In this document: positions 53,314 through 64,000 of the stretch, piece by piece | Layout of the letters: each line of letters begins with the position of its first letter | How positions within the stretch are numbered: the first letter of the stretch is position 1 | Source of the DNA: Nansenia antarctica | Taxonomy: Eukaryota > Chordata > Actinopteri > Argentiniformes > Microstomatidae | Length of the DNA stretch: 64,000 nt | Assembly (NCBI GenBank): GCA_963989245.1 | Contig: OZ022342.1 | Location: 71,258,801 to 71,322,800, forward strand | Direction of reading: 5' to 3' | Position numbers and translations under genes: made by a program | The notes under the pieces: model-generated | The model's database searches: none | Seen by the model: the letters and a program-made list of their open reading frames with translations, nothing else | What the model was told of the DNA's origin: nothing

Positions 53314-54869
53314 TGGAGAGTCTGACTTAGTGAGACTGTCGACATTGTCCGGTACCGTAGGATCACAGTAGGTCCGTTAGGGACTTGACTGGGAGTCACA
53401 TGTCTGGGGAAAGATAGTTAGATAGTGATAGATAGGTGAACCATGCTGTATGCAAGTGCAAAGACACTTTGTGTTTGTTTAGTGTGCATAGTAGGGGGTT
53501 TGGGAAGTAGACTATTTTGTGAGTGTTGTAGAGTGTGTGCGTGCATGTGTGTGTGTATGTGTGTGTGTGTTTTAATTTCACACTGACATGCCCCTCTCTT
53601 AATGGAGTATTAAATCCCTGTGGTAACAGCCCGACAACCTACACAGCGCACTACATCCTGTTTTGATTTAAGTGCACTGATCCCTCACAAATACCCTTGG
53701 AGTCCCCCTGTTCCGCCGGGAAATTAGGCAGCGTTTCAGAATGATTAATCAATGACTGATTAATAATTCTAACTTCATCACTTTGAGGCAGAGAACGTTA
53801 TTGCATGCCTCTCCCGCCCGCCCAAGCGTTCAATAACCGTGCCTGCCTTTCTCTTATGGATGGCAGGCATATTATATATGATATTATCATCTGGAGTTGA
53901 CGCGTTTTCACGAAGAAACCTCTCGTGGTTTTCATGGCCGAAAAACATCAACGTTTAACTATGGGTTTTTATTTCATTCAATTGTGACAACGTAGGCGGG
54001 TGTTATAGCGATGGTGTAATGGACCCTCTGGATTCCCCTTGAACATAGCAGGAATGTCAAAGGTATTGTTAATGTTCCTCTCGAAGCCCTAGCTGTGAAT
54101 ACAACCGTGCTATTAGGCCAGTCAGTGTCCATATTTTATTTCAAGGCCAACCACATCATTGTTGCTTTAGTGACCGGTTGAATAGAGAGGAAAAATGGAT
54201 ATCGACATCGTTCACTTCATCCGTGTTTGTCATTGTTCGTTTAGAAAGGTCAACAGCTACAGGTCACCATGTAAGCTAAGGCAGACTATATAACACGACT
54301 ACAGGGCAAAAACAGGGCATGCACAGCATTGATTGATTGATTGATTGAAAACTTTATTAGAAGATTTGCAGAAGTAGGTACATGAAAGTACATATTACAT
54401 ACAAGGTCAACTAACAGGATAAAAACCCAAGAAAGCCACTGGCTTATTTCAATTGGGGTCCTTGATGCATACAACATTTAAGCACTGAATATCCCCCAAA
54501 AAGAGATCATCGGACCAAGTTGAATAAGATCCCGTATGTATCCCTCGGTCAAAATAATTGGTCTAAAAAATGTGCTGAGAAGCTAATACATTTTTATTTT
54601 ATTTTATTTTTTCTAGTATTAAAATGCTGATCTCGTATTAAACCTGATTCGGAAAAGAAAAGGTTGAGTCGTAATACAGCACATAGGAAACCCAGCAAAT
54701 AAAGAAGAAGAAGATTAATATTCCCCTGAGAGAACAACCGTACTCAACCCCCATAATGCTGCTAATGGCCAGAGGGCTCATAGATCATTGAGAACGTGAA
54801 GAGACCATGTTTATACACGCGCCTCTACGCTGGGAAGAGATCAGAGGGAACTGCTGTGCTGAGTAGATC
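53314..54869. other. intergenic with retroelement tail
   Basis: Unique AT-rich sequence with a complex 53740-53830 segment, and a minus-oriented (ATTG)n-AAAACTTTATT tail at 54325-54480. No gene. Confidence 0.55.
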
Positions 54870-54936
54870 AGTGGAAGCTAGTGGAGGCTGGGCGAGGCTG
54901 GTGGAGGGAGAAATCGGAGGACGGGCTCATTGTAAT

Positions 54937-55409
54937 TAGTGTTGTTCCGATACCGATACTAGTATCGGCATGGCCACCGATACGCACAAAAATGCTGGTA
55001 TCGGTATCGGCGAGTACTTTACAAAAACGTATATTATTATATATTTTTTTTACTTAAGTTTTACAAAAACTTTACGGGCCGGTTTCAGAGACAAGGCTTA
55101 AGCCTAGTCCTGGACTAAATCACACTTTCAATGTAAAATCTCCATTGAAGATGTTTTTTAGTCTAGGATTAGGCTTAAGCCTTGTCTGTGAAACCGGCCC
55201 TACGAGTTTTACAAAGGTTTTGAGCAGTGCCAGACTAAGTGGTAGCAATAATTTTACATCGAGGTGAGTATGCGGCTCAAAAAACATGTTTTTTTGTTTT
55301 GTTTTTTCAAACGCCGTGGTATCGGATCGGTACTCGGTATCGGCAAGTACTGCACGGTCAGGTATCGGTATCGGTATCGGGATCAAAAAATGGTATCGGA
55401 ACAACACTA
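54937..55409. mobile_element. middle hAT-like MITE with 8-bp target duplication
   Basis: Terminal inverted repeats TAGTGTTGTTCCGATACC and GGTATCGGAACAACACTA, flanked by ATTGTAAT on both sides (54929-54936 and 55410-55417). An 8-bp duplication is the hAT hallmark. Confidence 0.9.
55076..55200. mobile_element. inner MITE of the GGGCCGGTTTCA family
   Basis: A 125-bp palindrome, GGGCCGGTTTCAGAGACAAG to CTTGTCTGTGAAACCGGCCC, with TAC on each side, inserted inside the hAT-like MITE. A 3-bp duplication would suit PIF/Harbinger. Confidence 0.85.
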
Positions 55410-55580
55410 ATTGTAATGCATGGAACGGAATGAGGAATGCTATCAGACACGGAACGGTGTCAATCACACGTGTCTGATACCATTCCTCATTCCGTTCCGT
55501 GCATTACAATGATCCTGTCCTCCGATTTCTCCCTGCAGCAGCCTCCGCTGGTGCTCTCCCTCCACCAGCCTCCCCTGGTG

Positions 55581-56594
55581 TGTACGGTAGGAACTAATGT
55601 GACACCTTGCCATTGTAATTGATTGGGCGTTCTGGTGTTGTGCTAGTGGATTGTTTGTGCCAATGGATTTATTTTTATTTTGTAGGGAGGATAATTCTTC
55701 GTCATTCGCCACCAATAACAGCTAACAAGATTTCTCTGAGTGCACTTATCTGGAGTTTTTTTTTTGTGGGTTTTTGTTTTATTGCAGAAAGTGCTATGGA
55801 TCTCCAAAAACTAATGGACTTTTCAAAGCACGTTCTCTTAACAGTGGTAGGGTTCTGAGAAACCCCATTTGTCCTCTGAGTCGGGACATTCATAGCCTTG
55901 AATTAAACCAACGTGGTCAGCACTTTTTTTTTAATGATCATTGTTGAGTGGTACAGTAAGCCTGTTCAAGCGGTTCCAAATGTGTTTAAAACACATTTCT
56001 TATTAACAGAACTGAGAATCAAAGAGCCACCTTGCCCCCCCCCCCCTTCTTCACCCACACCTCCACCCCCCCCCCCCCCCCCCCCATAACTAGTTCATGA
56101 GTCAAACATCTTTCTTCTGAGTCTGGATATGATGAACATGAACAGAAATGCTAATTGCGGTTATGTAAGGCAACACTTGAATCTGCAATGAGAGCGGATG
56201 AAGAGAGCCTCCATGCATGTCTGGTATTCATGAATAATAGCAGCCCCCATCTGAGTGCGCTCATTTCCTTAGCCAGGCCTCAACCTCAGTCCCATAGACT
56301 CATTTTTCTCTAAAGATAATGAAAGGAGAGGGTTTACAATAGGACCTGGTGGTTGTCAAAGAGGAGACCTGACCATGTTTGACAAACTGAATGTAGATTT
56401 ATGCTAATGGAGTGCACAGGTGGGGACTCCTTCATCCAATCAATGTCTAATACTGCATAATAATTATTGTGGCTTTTCGGCATCCCTCATCAGCATCGTC
56501 TGCACGACCTGTAATTATGATTCACTAAGAGATTCCCAAAATGCCACCTTTTTATTTTATTGTTGTGTTCAGAGACAGACAACAAAAACAACAA
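55581..56594. other. intergenic, no gene seen
   Basis: Includes C runs at 56035-56095 and a complex AT-balanced block at 56110-56300 with motifs such as TATTCATGAATAATAG. No coding evidence. Confidence 0.5.
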
Positions 56595-56903
56595 CAACAA
56601 CAACAACAACAACAATCGAGGGCAGAGCTTTCAGTGTGGCAGCTCCCACCCTCTGGAACTCTCTCCCCACATCGATCCGCAATGCCCCTACCCTGGACAC
56701 TTTTAAATCAGGCTTCAAAACCCACCTGTTCTCTCAGGCCTTTGGCCTCTAGTCTAGTTTGTCACTCTCGTTGTCTTTGTTCTTTGTTTTTCCTCCTGTT
56801 CTGTCTGTCTGACTGTCTGTCTATGAAACCTGTTAAGCGTCCTTGGGTTTGAGAAAGGAGCTATATAAATCTAAGATATTATTATTATTATTATTATTAT
56901 TAA
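56595..56903 (+). mobile_element. non-LTR retrotransposon ORF2 C-terminus and 3' tail
   Basis: Encodes GRAFSVAAPTLWNSLPTSIR, TFKSGFKTHLFSQAF and a stop, then TTGAGAAAGGAGCTATATAA and (TAT)n. This WNSLP..FKSxxKTHLF ending is typical of fish LINE ORF2 proteins. Confidence 0.8.
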
Positions 56904-57329
56904 TCACGGTTCACTCTGACGACTGATTTCGTTCTCGTGATCCTGCGATGCAACGCGATGAAATCGAAAAGATTTCACATGATGACACAAAGCCCCCGAC
57001 TCACAGGCGAGAACGAGCTACTCCTGTTCTGACTGTGTGTGTCAGATGATGATCTAACGCCAGAAAGTAGCTTAATTTGTTCCCTTGGCTTTCGTCTGTT
57101 TGAGTGTTTGAAAGCTGGAAGAACAAACAAGACACCCTGGGATGATCAAAGTCAAACGTTGTCTCCGGCACACATAACACGGCGATATTGCAATCTAAAC
57201 CTTCTTTCTCTTTTTTTTCTCCTTCTTCTCTCCACCCTGTCTACTCCTCTCTCCGTACGTGGTTTTTTTCTTATTTTTTTCGAACTCCTCGTTGTTTTTC
57301 CTCGGGATTGAGGAGAGGACAAAATAAAG

Positions 57330-57490
57330 ACGACCGCTGCAGTTCCCTCCCTATTGCCCCGGTGGCAAATTGGCCCTTTATCAAACGTGGGGCCTCATCT
57401 ATCAGGGCAAAGACGGGTATTGAAATTGCTCCGCCGGCCACAAATCAGACCAATGGATCTGCTTTTTTTTCGGAGACAAGGCCGTCATCG
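57330..57490. other. complex non-coding block (possible conserved element)
   Basis: Non-repetitive and base-balanced between simple arrays, with TTGGCCCTTTATCAA and GACCAATGGATCTG. Similar blocks are at 58590-58745, 60680-60860 and 62105-62290. Conservation is not testable here. Confidence 0.25.
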
Positions 57491-57610
57491 CTCTAGTTGA
57501 GAGGCTGGAAGGGGAGGAGTCAGGCAGGAGGCTCCCTGGGTGATGGATGTGACCCTCCTTGACCTCCTCGTGACCGGGATCATCTGGAATGTGGCTGGCT
57601 ATCTAAATGT

Positions 57611-57638
57611 CTAATGTCTCTCTCTGTCTCTGTCTGCC

Positions 57639-57711
<73 letters not shown>

Positions 57712-57981
57712 GTCTGCCTCTCTCTCTCACACCATCTCTCTCTCTCTATCTCTCTCTCTGACTGCCTCTCTCTCTGCCTCTCTCCCTCTCACCATCTCTC
57801 TCTGTCTGTCTATCTCTCTCACCATCTCTCTCTCTGTCTGTCTTCCTCTCTCTCTCTCTGTCTCTCTCTCTCCCTATTCTCTCACTACCTCTCTCTCTGT
57901 CTCTCTCTGACTATCTCTCTCATTGTCTCTCTCTCTCACCATCTCTCTCTCTATCTGTCTCTCTGTCTGTCTGCCTCTCTC

Positions 57982-58036
<55 letters not shown>

Positions 58037-58070
58037 CTATCTCCACGTCTGTCTGTCTGTCTCTCTCTCC
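57611..58070 (+). repeat. (TC)n array, about 460 bp
   Basis: CTCTCTCT with CTGTCTG/CACCATC interruptions. Confidence 0.95.
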
Positions 58071-58759
58071 ATTCATTTGTATTTTGTTAATCAATGCAAA
58101 TGGGTAAACAGGAAGACCGTAACAAAGGACAAGGAACACACAGTGTGTGAATAGTCAACGCCACCAACCCCAGTCACGTTCTTCTGATTGATTGATGATC
58201 ATGTTTGAGATCACATGATGATGCTTTTACGGAAAAAATTGTCAACCGTTCAGGCTTCTAAAAGCCGCAGTACCTCGACGACACGGTGGGGAGAGGACTA
58301 TGTATTTTTCGGTGTGTTTACAGTATGTAAATTATCTTTCTCATTAACATTAGACCAGGTCCAACACCGGTCAAGAGGGCATGCGATGATTAGTTACCTG
58401 CCTGATCTGCATTGACACGTCCATCAGTCAAAAGACATGAAAACATAGCGGAGAAATGCCTATGACAGCGCTTCCCCGTGATCCCCCCTGAACCCTGATC
58501 TATCAGTCATCGGCGCCCCCGCTTGGCAGCTTTTCTCCCGCGTGCGTCCCCCCCACCCTCCCCCCCCCCCCCGCTGATCAATTCCCTGAGTTATGGCTGG
58601 CTACCAAAAGTCCATCCGCACTCCCAGTTCTCTTCTTAATTATGTTTTAACTACCGCGCTTTCATTTGATCCCATTCAATCGCAGTGGCAATTAACCCGC
58701 TGTGAGTTGATTAGTCCATTCAAATGCAATCGGAGAAACAGTGTTTTCTTTTTTTTACT

Positions 58760-58790
58760 GGATGTGCGTGTGTGTGCGTGTGTGTGTGTG

Positions 58791-58832
<42 letters not shown>
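58760..58832 (+). repeat. (GT)n microsatellite
   Basis: Pure (GT)n with GC interruptions. Confidence 0.95.
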
Positions 58833-58834
<2 letters not shown>

Positions 58835-58996
58835 CTACCGTAGAGGGTATACGGCGAAAAACAAGAACGTGTAAACCTTTCTCGACAGAATGATTACCAT
58901 CAGTAAATGTGCTGGGGAGGACTAGATACACCCACGGATGCGGTGTTGTTTGTTAGTACGGATCAGAGTTCAGATCGCTTGGAACAATTACGTCGT

Positions 58997-59165
58997 CACA
59001 TTACATTTCTGACATTTAGCGGATGCTTTTATCCAAAGCGACTTACAACAAGTACATTTGTCTAAAGTAAGTGAATCATCTATACATCAGCCGTCGTGAG
59101 AGAAAAAATGTATGGTAGGACCAGGGGCCGTTGGCAGTCCCGATGACCGTAGAGAAAAGACACCC
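58997..59165 (-). repeat. fish SINE/LINE tail, antisense
   Basis: ATTTAGCGGATGCTTTTATCC and GCGACTTACAACAAGTACAT, then ACCAGGGGCCGTTGGCAGTC, matching 9204-9335. Confidence 0.75.
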
Positions 59166-59234
59166 GTTCATCTGAAGCCCACAGTCATGCGCAGTGATAG
59201 AGGTTCAGAAGATCCCCCTCCTTAATCCACTCAT

Positions 59235-59765
59235 CCTAGCAGACCCTCCTGGTTCCACTGTAGGTCATCCTAGCTCCTCCTGGTTCCACTGTAGGTCATC
59301 CTAGCTCCTCCTGGTTCCACTGTAGGTCATCCTAGCTCCTCCTGGTTCCACTGTAGGTCATCCTAGCTCCTCCTGGTTCCACTGTAGGTCATCCTAGCTC
59401 CTCCTGGTTCTACTGGAGGTCATCCTAGCTCCTCCTGGTTCCACTGTAGGTCATCCTAGCTCCTCCTGGTTCCACTGTAGATCATCCTAGCTCCTCCTTC
59501 TTCTACTGTAGATCATCCTAGCTCCTCCTTCTTCTACTGGAGGTCATCCTAGCTCCTCCTGGTTCCACTGTAGGTCATCCTAGCTCCTCCTTCTTCCACT
59601 GTAGGTCATCCTAGCTCCTCCTGGTTCTACTGGAGGTCATCCTAGCTCCTCCTGGTTCTACTGGAGGTCATCCTAGCTCCTCCTTGTTCCACTGGAGGTC
59701 ATCCTAGCTCCTCCTACTTCTACTGTAGGTCATCCTAGCTCCTCCTGGTTCCACTGTAGGTCATC
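59235..59765. repeat. 31-bp minisatellite, about 17 units
   Basis: Unit CTCCTGGTTCCACTGTAGGT-CATCCTAGCTC, with TTCTTCTACTG variants. Confidence 0.95.
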
Positions 59766-59965
59766 ATAATAATTTGCCATTTAGCAGATGTTTTTAATCC
59801 AAAGTGATTTACAATGAGAGATTACAGGGACGTTCTCCCTGGAGTAATTTTAAGTGCCTTACTCAAGGGCACACTAGTGGTGGTGTTCCCAGGTGGGATT
59901 TGAACTCATGACCTTCTGATCACCAGTCCAACTCACTATCCACTAGACTAGACCACCACTTCCCC
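59766..59965 (-). mobile_element. tRNA-headed SINE, antisense, full length
   Basis: Tail GCCATTTAGCAGATGTTTTT at left, body AAGTGCCTTACTCAAGGGCA, head GGTGGGATTTGAACTCATGA and ACTATCCACTAGACTAGACC at right. Same family as 31098-31316. Confidence 0.85.
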
Positions 59966-60195
59966 ATACTAGACCACCACTACCTCTATAGACCACCACT
60001 ACCCCCATAGACCCCCACTACCCCTATAGACCACTACTACCCCTATAGACCACCACTACCCCTATAGACCACCACTACCCCTATAGACCACCACTACCCC
60101 TATAGACCACCACTACCTCCATAGACCACCACTACCCCTATAGACCACCACTACCCCTATAGACCACCACTACCCCTATAGACCCCCATACCCCA
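59966..60195. repeat. 19-bp minisatellite seeded at the SINE head
   Basis: Unit TATAGACCACCACTACCCC, about 11 copies. It begins where the SINE head sequence TAGACCACCACT ends, so it was probably seeded by it. Confidence 0.9.
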
Positions 60196-61107
60196 CAGAT
60201 CATCACCCACCACTACCCCATAGATCATCCTAGCAGACTCTGCCTAGCCTGCACTCACCATCAGGCCTCACCAAGGCCACAGCCTGCCCTTGGTACGGGT
60301 AAAAAGAAAAGAAAATAAGTGGAAGTTGGTGAAAAATGCTAATGAAAACGAAAAACGAAAAAAGCAATTTGGGAAAAACCCTATGCCCCGCTACCCTCCT
60401 CTCCCCTCCCTCCCGCCCTCCCTCCCTCCCTCCCTCCCTCCCCGGTAGCTCTGTATGGGTGAGGTGTTATCAGTCCCCCCAGGGAGGGGGGGTGAGAGCA
60501 ACCTAGCCTTGTGCTGTGTTAGTGAAGGGAAGGCAAAGTCTGCCGGGAACCGTCTCCCACCTACACACAACGAACGCCTGTGGAAAGTTAAACAGGTCAG
60601 GACTCCAGCCGACCGATAAGAGAGAGGACTCATGAATTAAAGAGTGAAAGAGTGAAGAGGAAATATCACGTTTTCTTTTTTTTCTTCTTTTCCCCCATTC
60701 TGTCTGTTGGGATTACGAGCTGGTTTGCCAGCGAAATTACCTGGAGTGGCTTGCCCAGATAATGGACCTCCAAGAACAGGATTCGCTCCAGTAATTTTCC
60801 CCGGCCCGGGGAGGACAGGGTGGCATTGAAAAGGCGGAAACGCTTGTCACGGTGTCATGTGGGTTATGTAGGAAAGAGAAAGGTCGACATTATTGTAATA
60901 GATCATTAGTATTTCACTCTAATACTCTTTATTACATTACTGTTTTATGTCGTCGGCTTCTAATAAACTGTACATTTTACTCACGTCTCATACATACCCC
61001 GTGTGGACTACTGTATGATATCCTTGCCGGTGTGTTTTACATAATATTATTTAATCATTGTACAGAATTAGTGATCGGTTAAAGATAGCATGTTCAAACT
61101 GCAGAGC

Positions 61108-62103
61108 TCGCTTGCCTCCCTCTCTCGCCCCCCTCTCTCTCACCTCCCTCTCTCGCCTCCCTCTCTTGCCTCCCTCGCTCGCCTCCCTCTCTCTCACCTC
61201 CCTCTCTCTCCTCCCTCTCTTGCCTCCCTCGCTCGCCTCCCTCTCTCTCTCCTCCCTCTCTCCTCCCTCTCTCTCCTCCCTCTCTCTCTCCTCCCTCTCT
61301 CCTCCCTCTCTCTCCTCCCTCTCTCGCCTCCCTCTCTTGCCTCCCTCGCTTGCCTCCCTCTCTCTTGCCTCCCTCTCTCTCTCCTCCCTCTCTCTCTCCT
61401 CCCTCCCTCTCGCCTACCTCTCTCGCCTCCCTCTCTTTCCTCCCTCTCTCTCGCCTCCCTCCCTCTCTTGCCTCCCTCTCTCTCGCCTCCCTCCCTCTCT
61501 CTCGCCTCCCTCCCTCTCTCTCGCCTCCCTCTCTCTCGCCTCCCTCCCTCTCTTGCCTCCCTCTCTCTCGCCTCCCTCTCTCTCCTCCCTCTCTCTCTCT
61601 CCTCCCTCTCTCGCCTCCCTCTCTCTCGCCTTCCTCTCTCGCCTCCCTCTCTTGCCTCCCTCTCTCTCCCCCCTCTCTCACCTCCCTCTCTCTCGCCTCC
61701 CTCTCTCTCGCCTCCCTCTCTCTCACCTCCCTCTCTCTCACCTCCCTCTCTCTCACCTCCCTCTCTTGCCTCCCTCTCTCTCTCCTCACTCTCTCTCGCC
61801 TCCCTCCCTCTCTTGCCTCCCTCTCTCTCTCTCTCCTCCCTCTCTCTCGCCTCCCTCTCTCGCCTCCCTCTCTCTCTCTCTCCTCCCTCTCTCTCGCCTC
61901 CCTCTCTCGCCTCCCTCTCTCTCGCCTCCCTCTCTCGCCTCCCTCTCTCTCTCCTCCCTCTCTCTCTCCTCCCACTCTCTTGCCTCCCTCTCTCACCTCC
62001 CTCCCTCTCTCTCCTCCCTCTCTCTCTCTTCCCTCTCTCTTGCCTCCCTCTCTCACCTCCCTCCCTCTCTCACCTCCCTCCCTCTCTCGCCTCCCTCTCT
62101 CCT
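61108..62103 (+). repeat. 1-kb CTCCCTCTCTCTCG pyrimidine satellite
   Basis: CCTCCCTCTCTCNC units of 12-22 bp with almost no purine except single G/A. It opens frames of 268-415 codons on both strands that are not genes. Confidence 0.95.
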
Positions 62104-63239
62104 TTTTGAGGGGAAAAACTCTGTTTCCGTGTTCTGTTCTCCGAGGCCCTGATTGACGAGGCAGCTCTAATGGTGGAGAGCGAGGTTGAGACAGACAAGG
62201 CTGTATGTCTTCCCTCTCTAATGATTGGTTTAACTGAGTGCTGTAATGGGCCGCGGTGCCAAGGCCCGGTGATTTACTGGGCCTCTGCCCACTCCTAGGG
62301 GGAGGCTGCAGGGGGAACACACACACAGACACAGCCTCCATCCCTCTGCTGGCTGGGACCCATCCTCCAGCCCAGCAGCAGCCCAGAAGGGAGGATCACT
62401 CTTGTCTCCACTACTAGCTCTTCTGAACCCCCCCCAGTGTGGCCTTGCATACATATTGTAGCACAAAGCCCCACCTAAGGCACGCTCCCCCCCTGGTCAC
62501 TGCATCATGTGACATGAGTGCGACGGATGAGTGTGTGTGTGTGTGTGGGGGGGTGACCATCGTCTGACCTTTCAGTGAGGATGGGGGGGGGGGGGGGGTT
62601 ACCAGAGGTGCACCGACGCATGATGGTTCACAATCCATAAACAGAGAGATCTTCGATGCATGTCCCATGAGCCCCGGTTGAAAGGCATATCACGTCGAGG
62701 CATCAACCAAAAAGCTGGACAGAAAAATCCACGTACTATGTACACACCTGACTTTGTCGAAGGGACAAACGACCCCCGTGAGAGAGCGAGAAAGAAGGCA
62801 AAGCAACGTTTTTGGAACGCATGCGCTTTTTTCTTTTTCAAATCACATAATCCATAAACAACATCCATTCTGGCCACTTCCACACTTTTCCTGAAAGTCA
62901 CCCTACAACCCCTACACCCCCACAACACCACCCCCCACCACGGGGGCCTTCAAATGGGCAAACAGAGTGACGAGGAGGACCCCCTGAGGGAGTAGCGTGG
63001 GTAAACAGCCTCGCTAATGGGGTCCTAATCGGCCCGAGGCGATCTGGAGAGAGCTGCCCCAGGCTGTGCCGGTCGGGCGCGGGGACGGAGAGGGGGCGGA
63101 GAGGGGACGCCGCGGCGGCTATTATTAGCGCTATCATTGATCAGACAGCTGGAGCGGCGGCGGCGGCGGCGACGGAGGAGGAGCGACATGATGGATCTGG
63201 TGGCTCTCCAACCTCGCCACGGCAACAGCAGCTGTCAGG
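62104..63239. other. intergenic, no gene seen
   Basis: Complex sequence at 62105-62290 and 62940-63235 (the latter GC-rich with ATTATTAGCGCTATCATTGA), separated by G/C runs. No splice-consistent coding. Confidence 0.5.
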
Positions 63240-63515
63240 GCCGAGGGGGAGGGGAGGGGAGGGGAGGGGAGAGTAGGGTGTGTGTGTAGGGGGTGAGGTG
63301 TGGGGTGTAAGGGCTGAGGTGGGGGGGGTGTAGGGGTTGAGTTGGGGGGGGGGGGTGTAGGAGGTGAGGTGGGGGGTGTAGGAGGTGAGGTGGGGGGGGT
63401 GTAGGGGGAGGGGAGTAGGGTGTGTGTGTAGGGGGTGAGGTGGGGGGGTGTAGGGGGAGGGGAGTAGGGTGTGTGTGTAGGGGGTGAGGTGGGGGGGGGG
63501 GTGTAGGAGGTGAGG
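63240..63515 (+). repeat. G-rich GGGGTGTAGGAGGTGAGGT repeat
   Basis: Units of GGGTGTAGGAGGTGAGGTGG with variable G runs; a strong G-quadruplex candidate. Confidence 0.9.
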
Positions 63516-64000
63516 CAGCTCGGCCATCATTGTTGATGTCTCTGTGTTTGTTTGTTGATGTTGTTGTTGTTGGTGTTGTTGTTGTCGTAGTGGTGGAGAG
63601 AATGAGTCACTACCTCTGAGGGTTATCCTGAGGGTTAGTCAAACCAGGCTCGACTATCCTGTGAATCTGACACATAAGCTACGATTTGCTGCGTTACCTT
63701 CTGACCTCTGCAGATGTTAACTTCTCCAACCCCCCCATCTCTCTTTCTCTCTGACGCCACAGTAGGGGTGAGGAGATGAAGAACTACTCCACTCAATCAA
63801 TGGACACTTTTAGGCAGCTTATCCACTGATCCTGTCTCTTTCTCGGGTCCTTAGGAAGCGCTCTGTCACGGCCTCCCTCTCAGACGAGGACTGACAAGTG
63901 GAATGAAGGCTTGATGGGACGCTGCTCTGTTATCAGCAGGGCCGCTCCCTCTATCACACAAGCCCTCTCTCTCTCTCTATCACACAAGCCCTCTCTCTCT

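Larger units (their letters stand above)
54870..55580. mobile_element. outer palindromic MITE (salmonid-type), interrupted
   Basis: Left arm GTGGAGGCTGG..GAGAAATCGGAGGACGGGCT and right arm TCCTCCGATTTCTCCCTGCA with GCAGCCTCCGCTGGTG are inverted. The right half retains its own palindrome (GGAACGGAATGAGGAATG / CATTCCTCATTCCGTTCC). Confidence 0.75.

Noticed and set aside
61058..62341. Frames of 268-415 codons, Ser/Leu/Pro or Arg/Glu/Gly only
   Set aside because: Pyrimidine satellite read in several frames; no start context, splice borders or complex composition.

Overview
The window is teleost fish nuclear DNA. It has vertebrate spliced genes with GT-AG introns, dense (GT)n, (GA)n and (CT)n arrays, tRNA-headed SINEs whose tail carries the fish motif TCGCTTTGGATAAA..GCGTCTGCTAAATG, L2-type LINEs, hAT-like MITEs and a Ty3/gypsy element. 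One palindromic MITE resembles a family common in salmonids and pike. That hints at a protacanthopterygian-like fish, but the species cannot be fixed from this sequence. No prokaryotic features are present.

Layout. 1-2790 (minus): crkl, an SH2/SH3 adaptor; two of three coding exons are here and the last lies off the left edge. 2791-6641: crkl promoter with YY1-type motifs, a MITE, dispersed repeats and an ETS-type motif just before the next gene. 6642-24219 (plus): med15, the Mediator tail subunit, complete in 18 coding exons that splice to 838 aa. Its intron 15 holds a young full-length Ty3/gypsy element (18309-22972, minus) with LTRs I read as identical and an uninterrupted 1335-aa Gag-Pol frame. 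25082-29219 (minus): ccdc74, 7 coding exons, 258 aa, meeting med15 tail to tail. 30654-45219 (minus): smpd4 (neutral sphingomyelinase 3), complete in 19 coding exons, 830 aa from the likely start. Its 5' end probably lies near 47.4 kb. 47.6-64 kb: no host gene found. This part holds an inverted copy of an smpd4 intron, a local duplication, a frameshifted L2 LINE, a three-level nest of MITEs, several minisatellites, and scattered complex AT-balanced segments that look like conserved non-coding sequence but cannot be proven so here.

The host genes act in separate pathways: tyrosine-kinase signalling (crkl), transcription (med15), spindle/cilium (ccdc74) and ER sphingolipid turnover (smpd4). Their order matters. 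CRKL and MED15 are on human 22q11, while functional CCDC74 and SMPD4 are on 2q21 with pseudogene copies on 22q11. The fish order fits an old single block.

The most unusual feature is how often tandem repeats start at splice junctions. In smpd4 a roughly 37-copy 31-bp minisatellite has amplified the exon 7 5' splice site itself, each unit keeping pyrimidines-CAG|GTAT. A 1.3-kb G-rich minisatellite starts at another donor, and about 500 bp of near-pure pyrimidine precedes an acceptor. In med15 the exon 12 acceptor is triplicated, a 35-bp repeat starts at the exon 17 donor, and many acceptors follow (TG)n. All exon joins were checked by reading phase and by remembered similarity to the human proteins; nothing was aligned by program.
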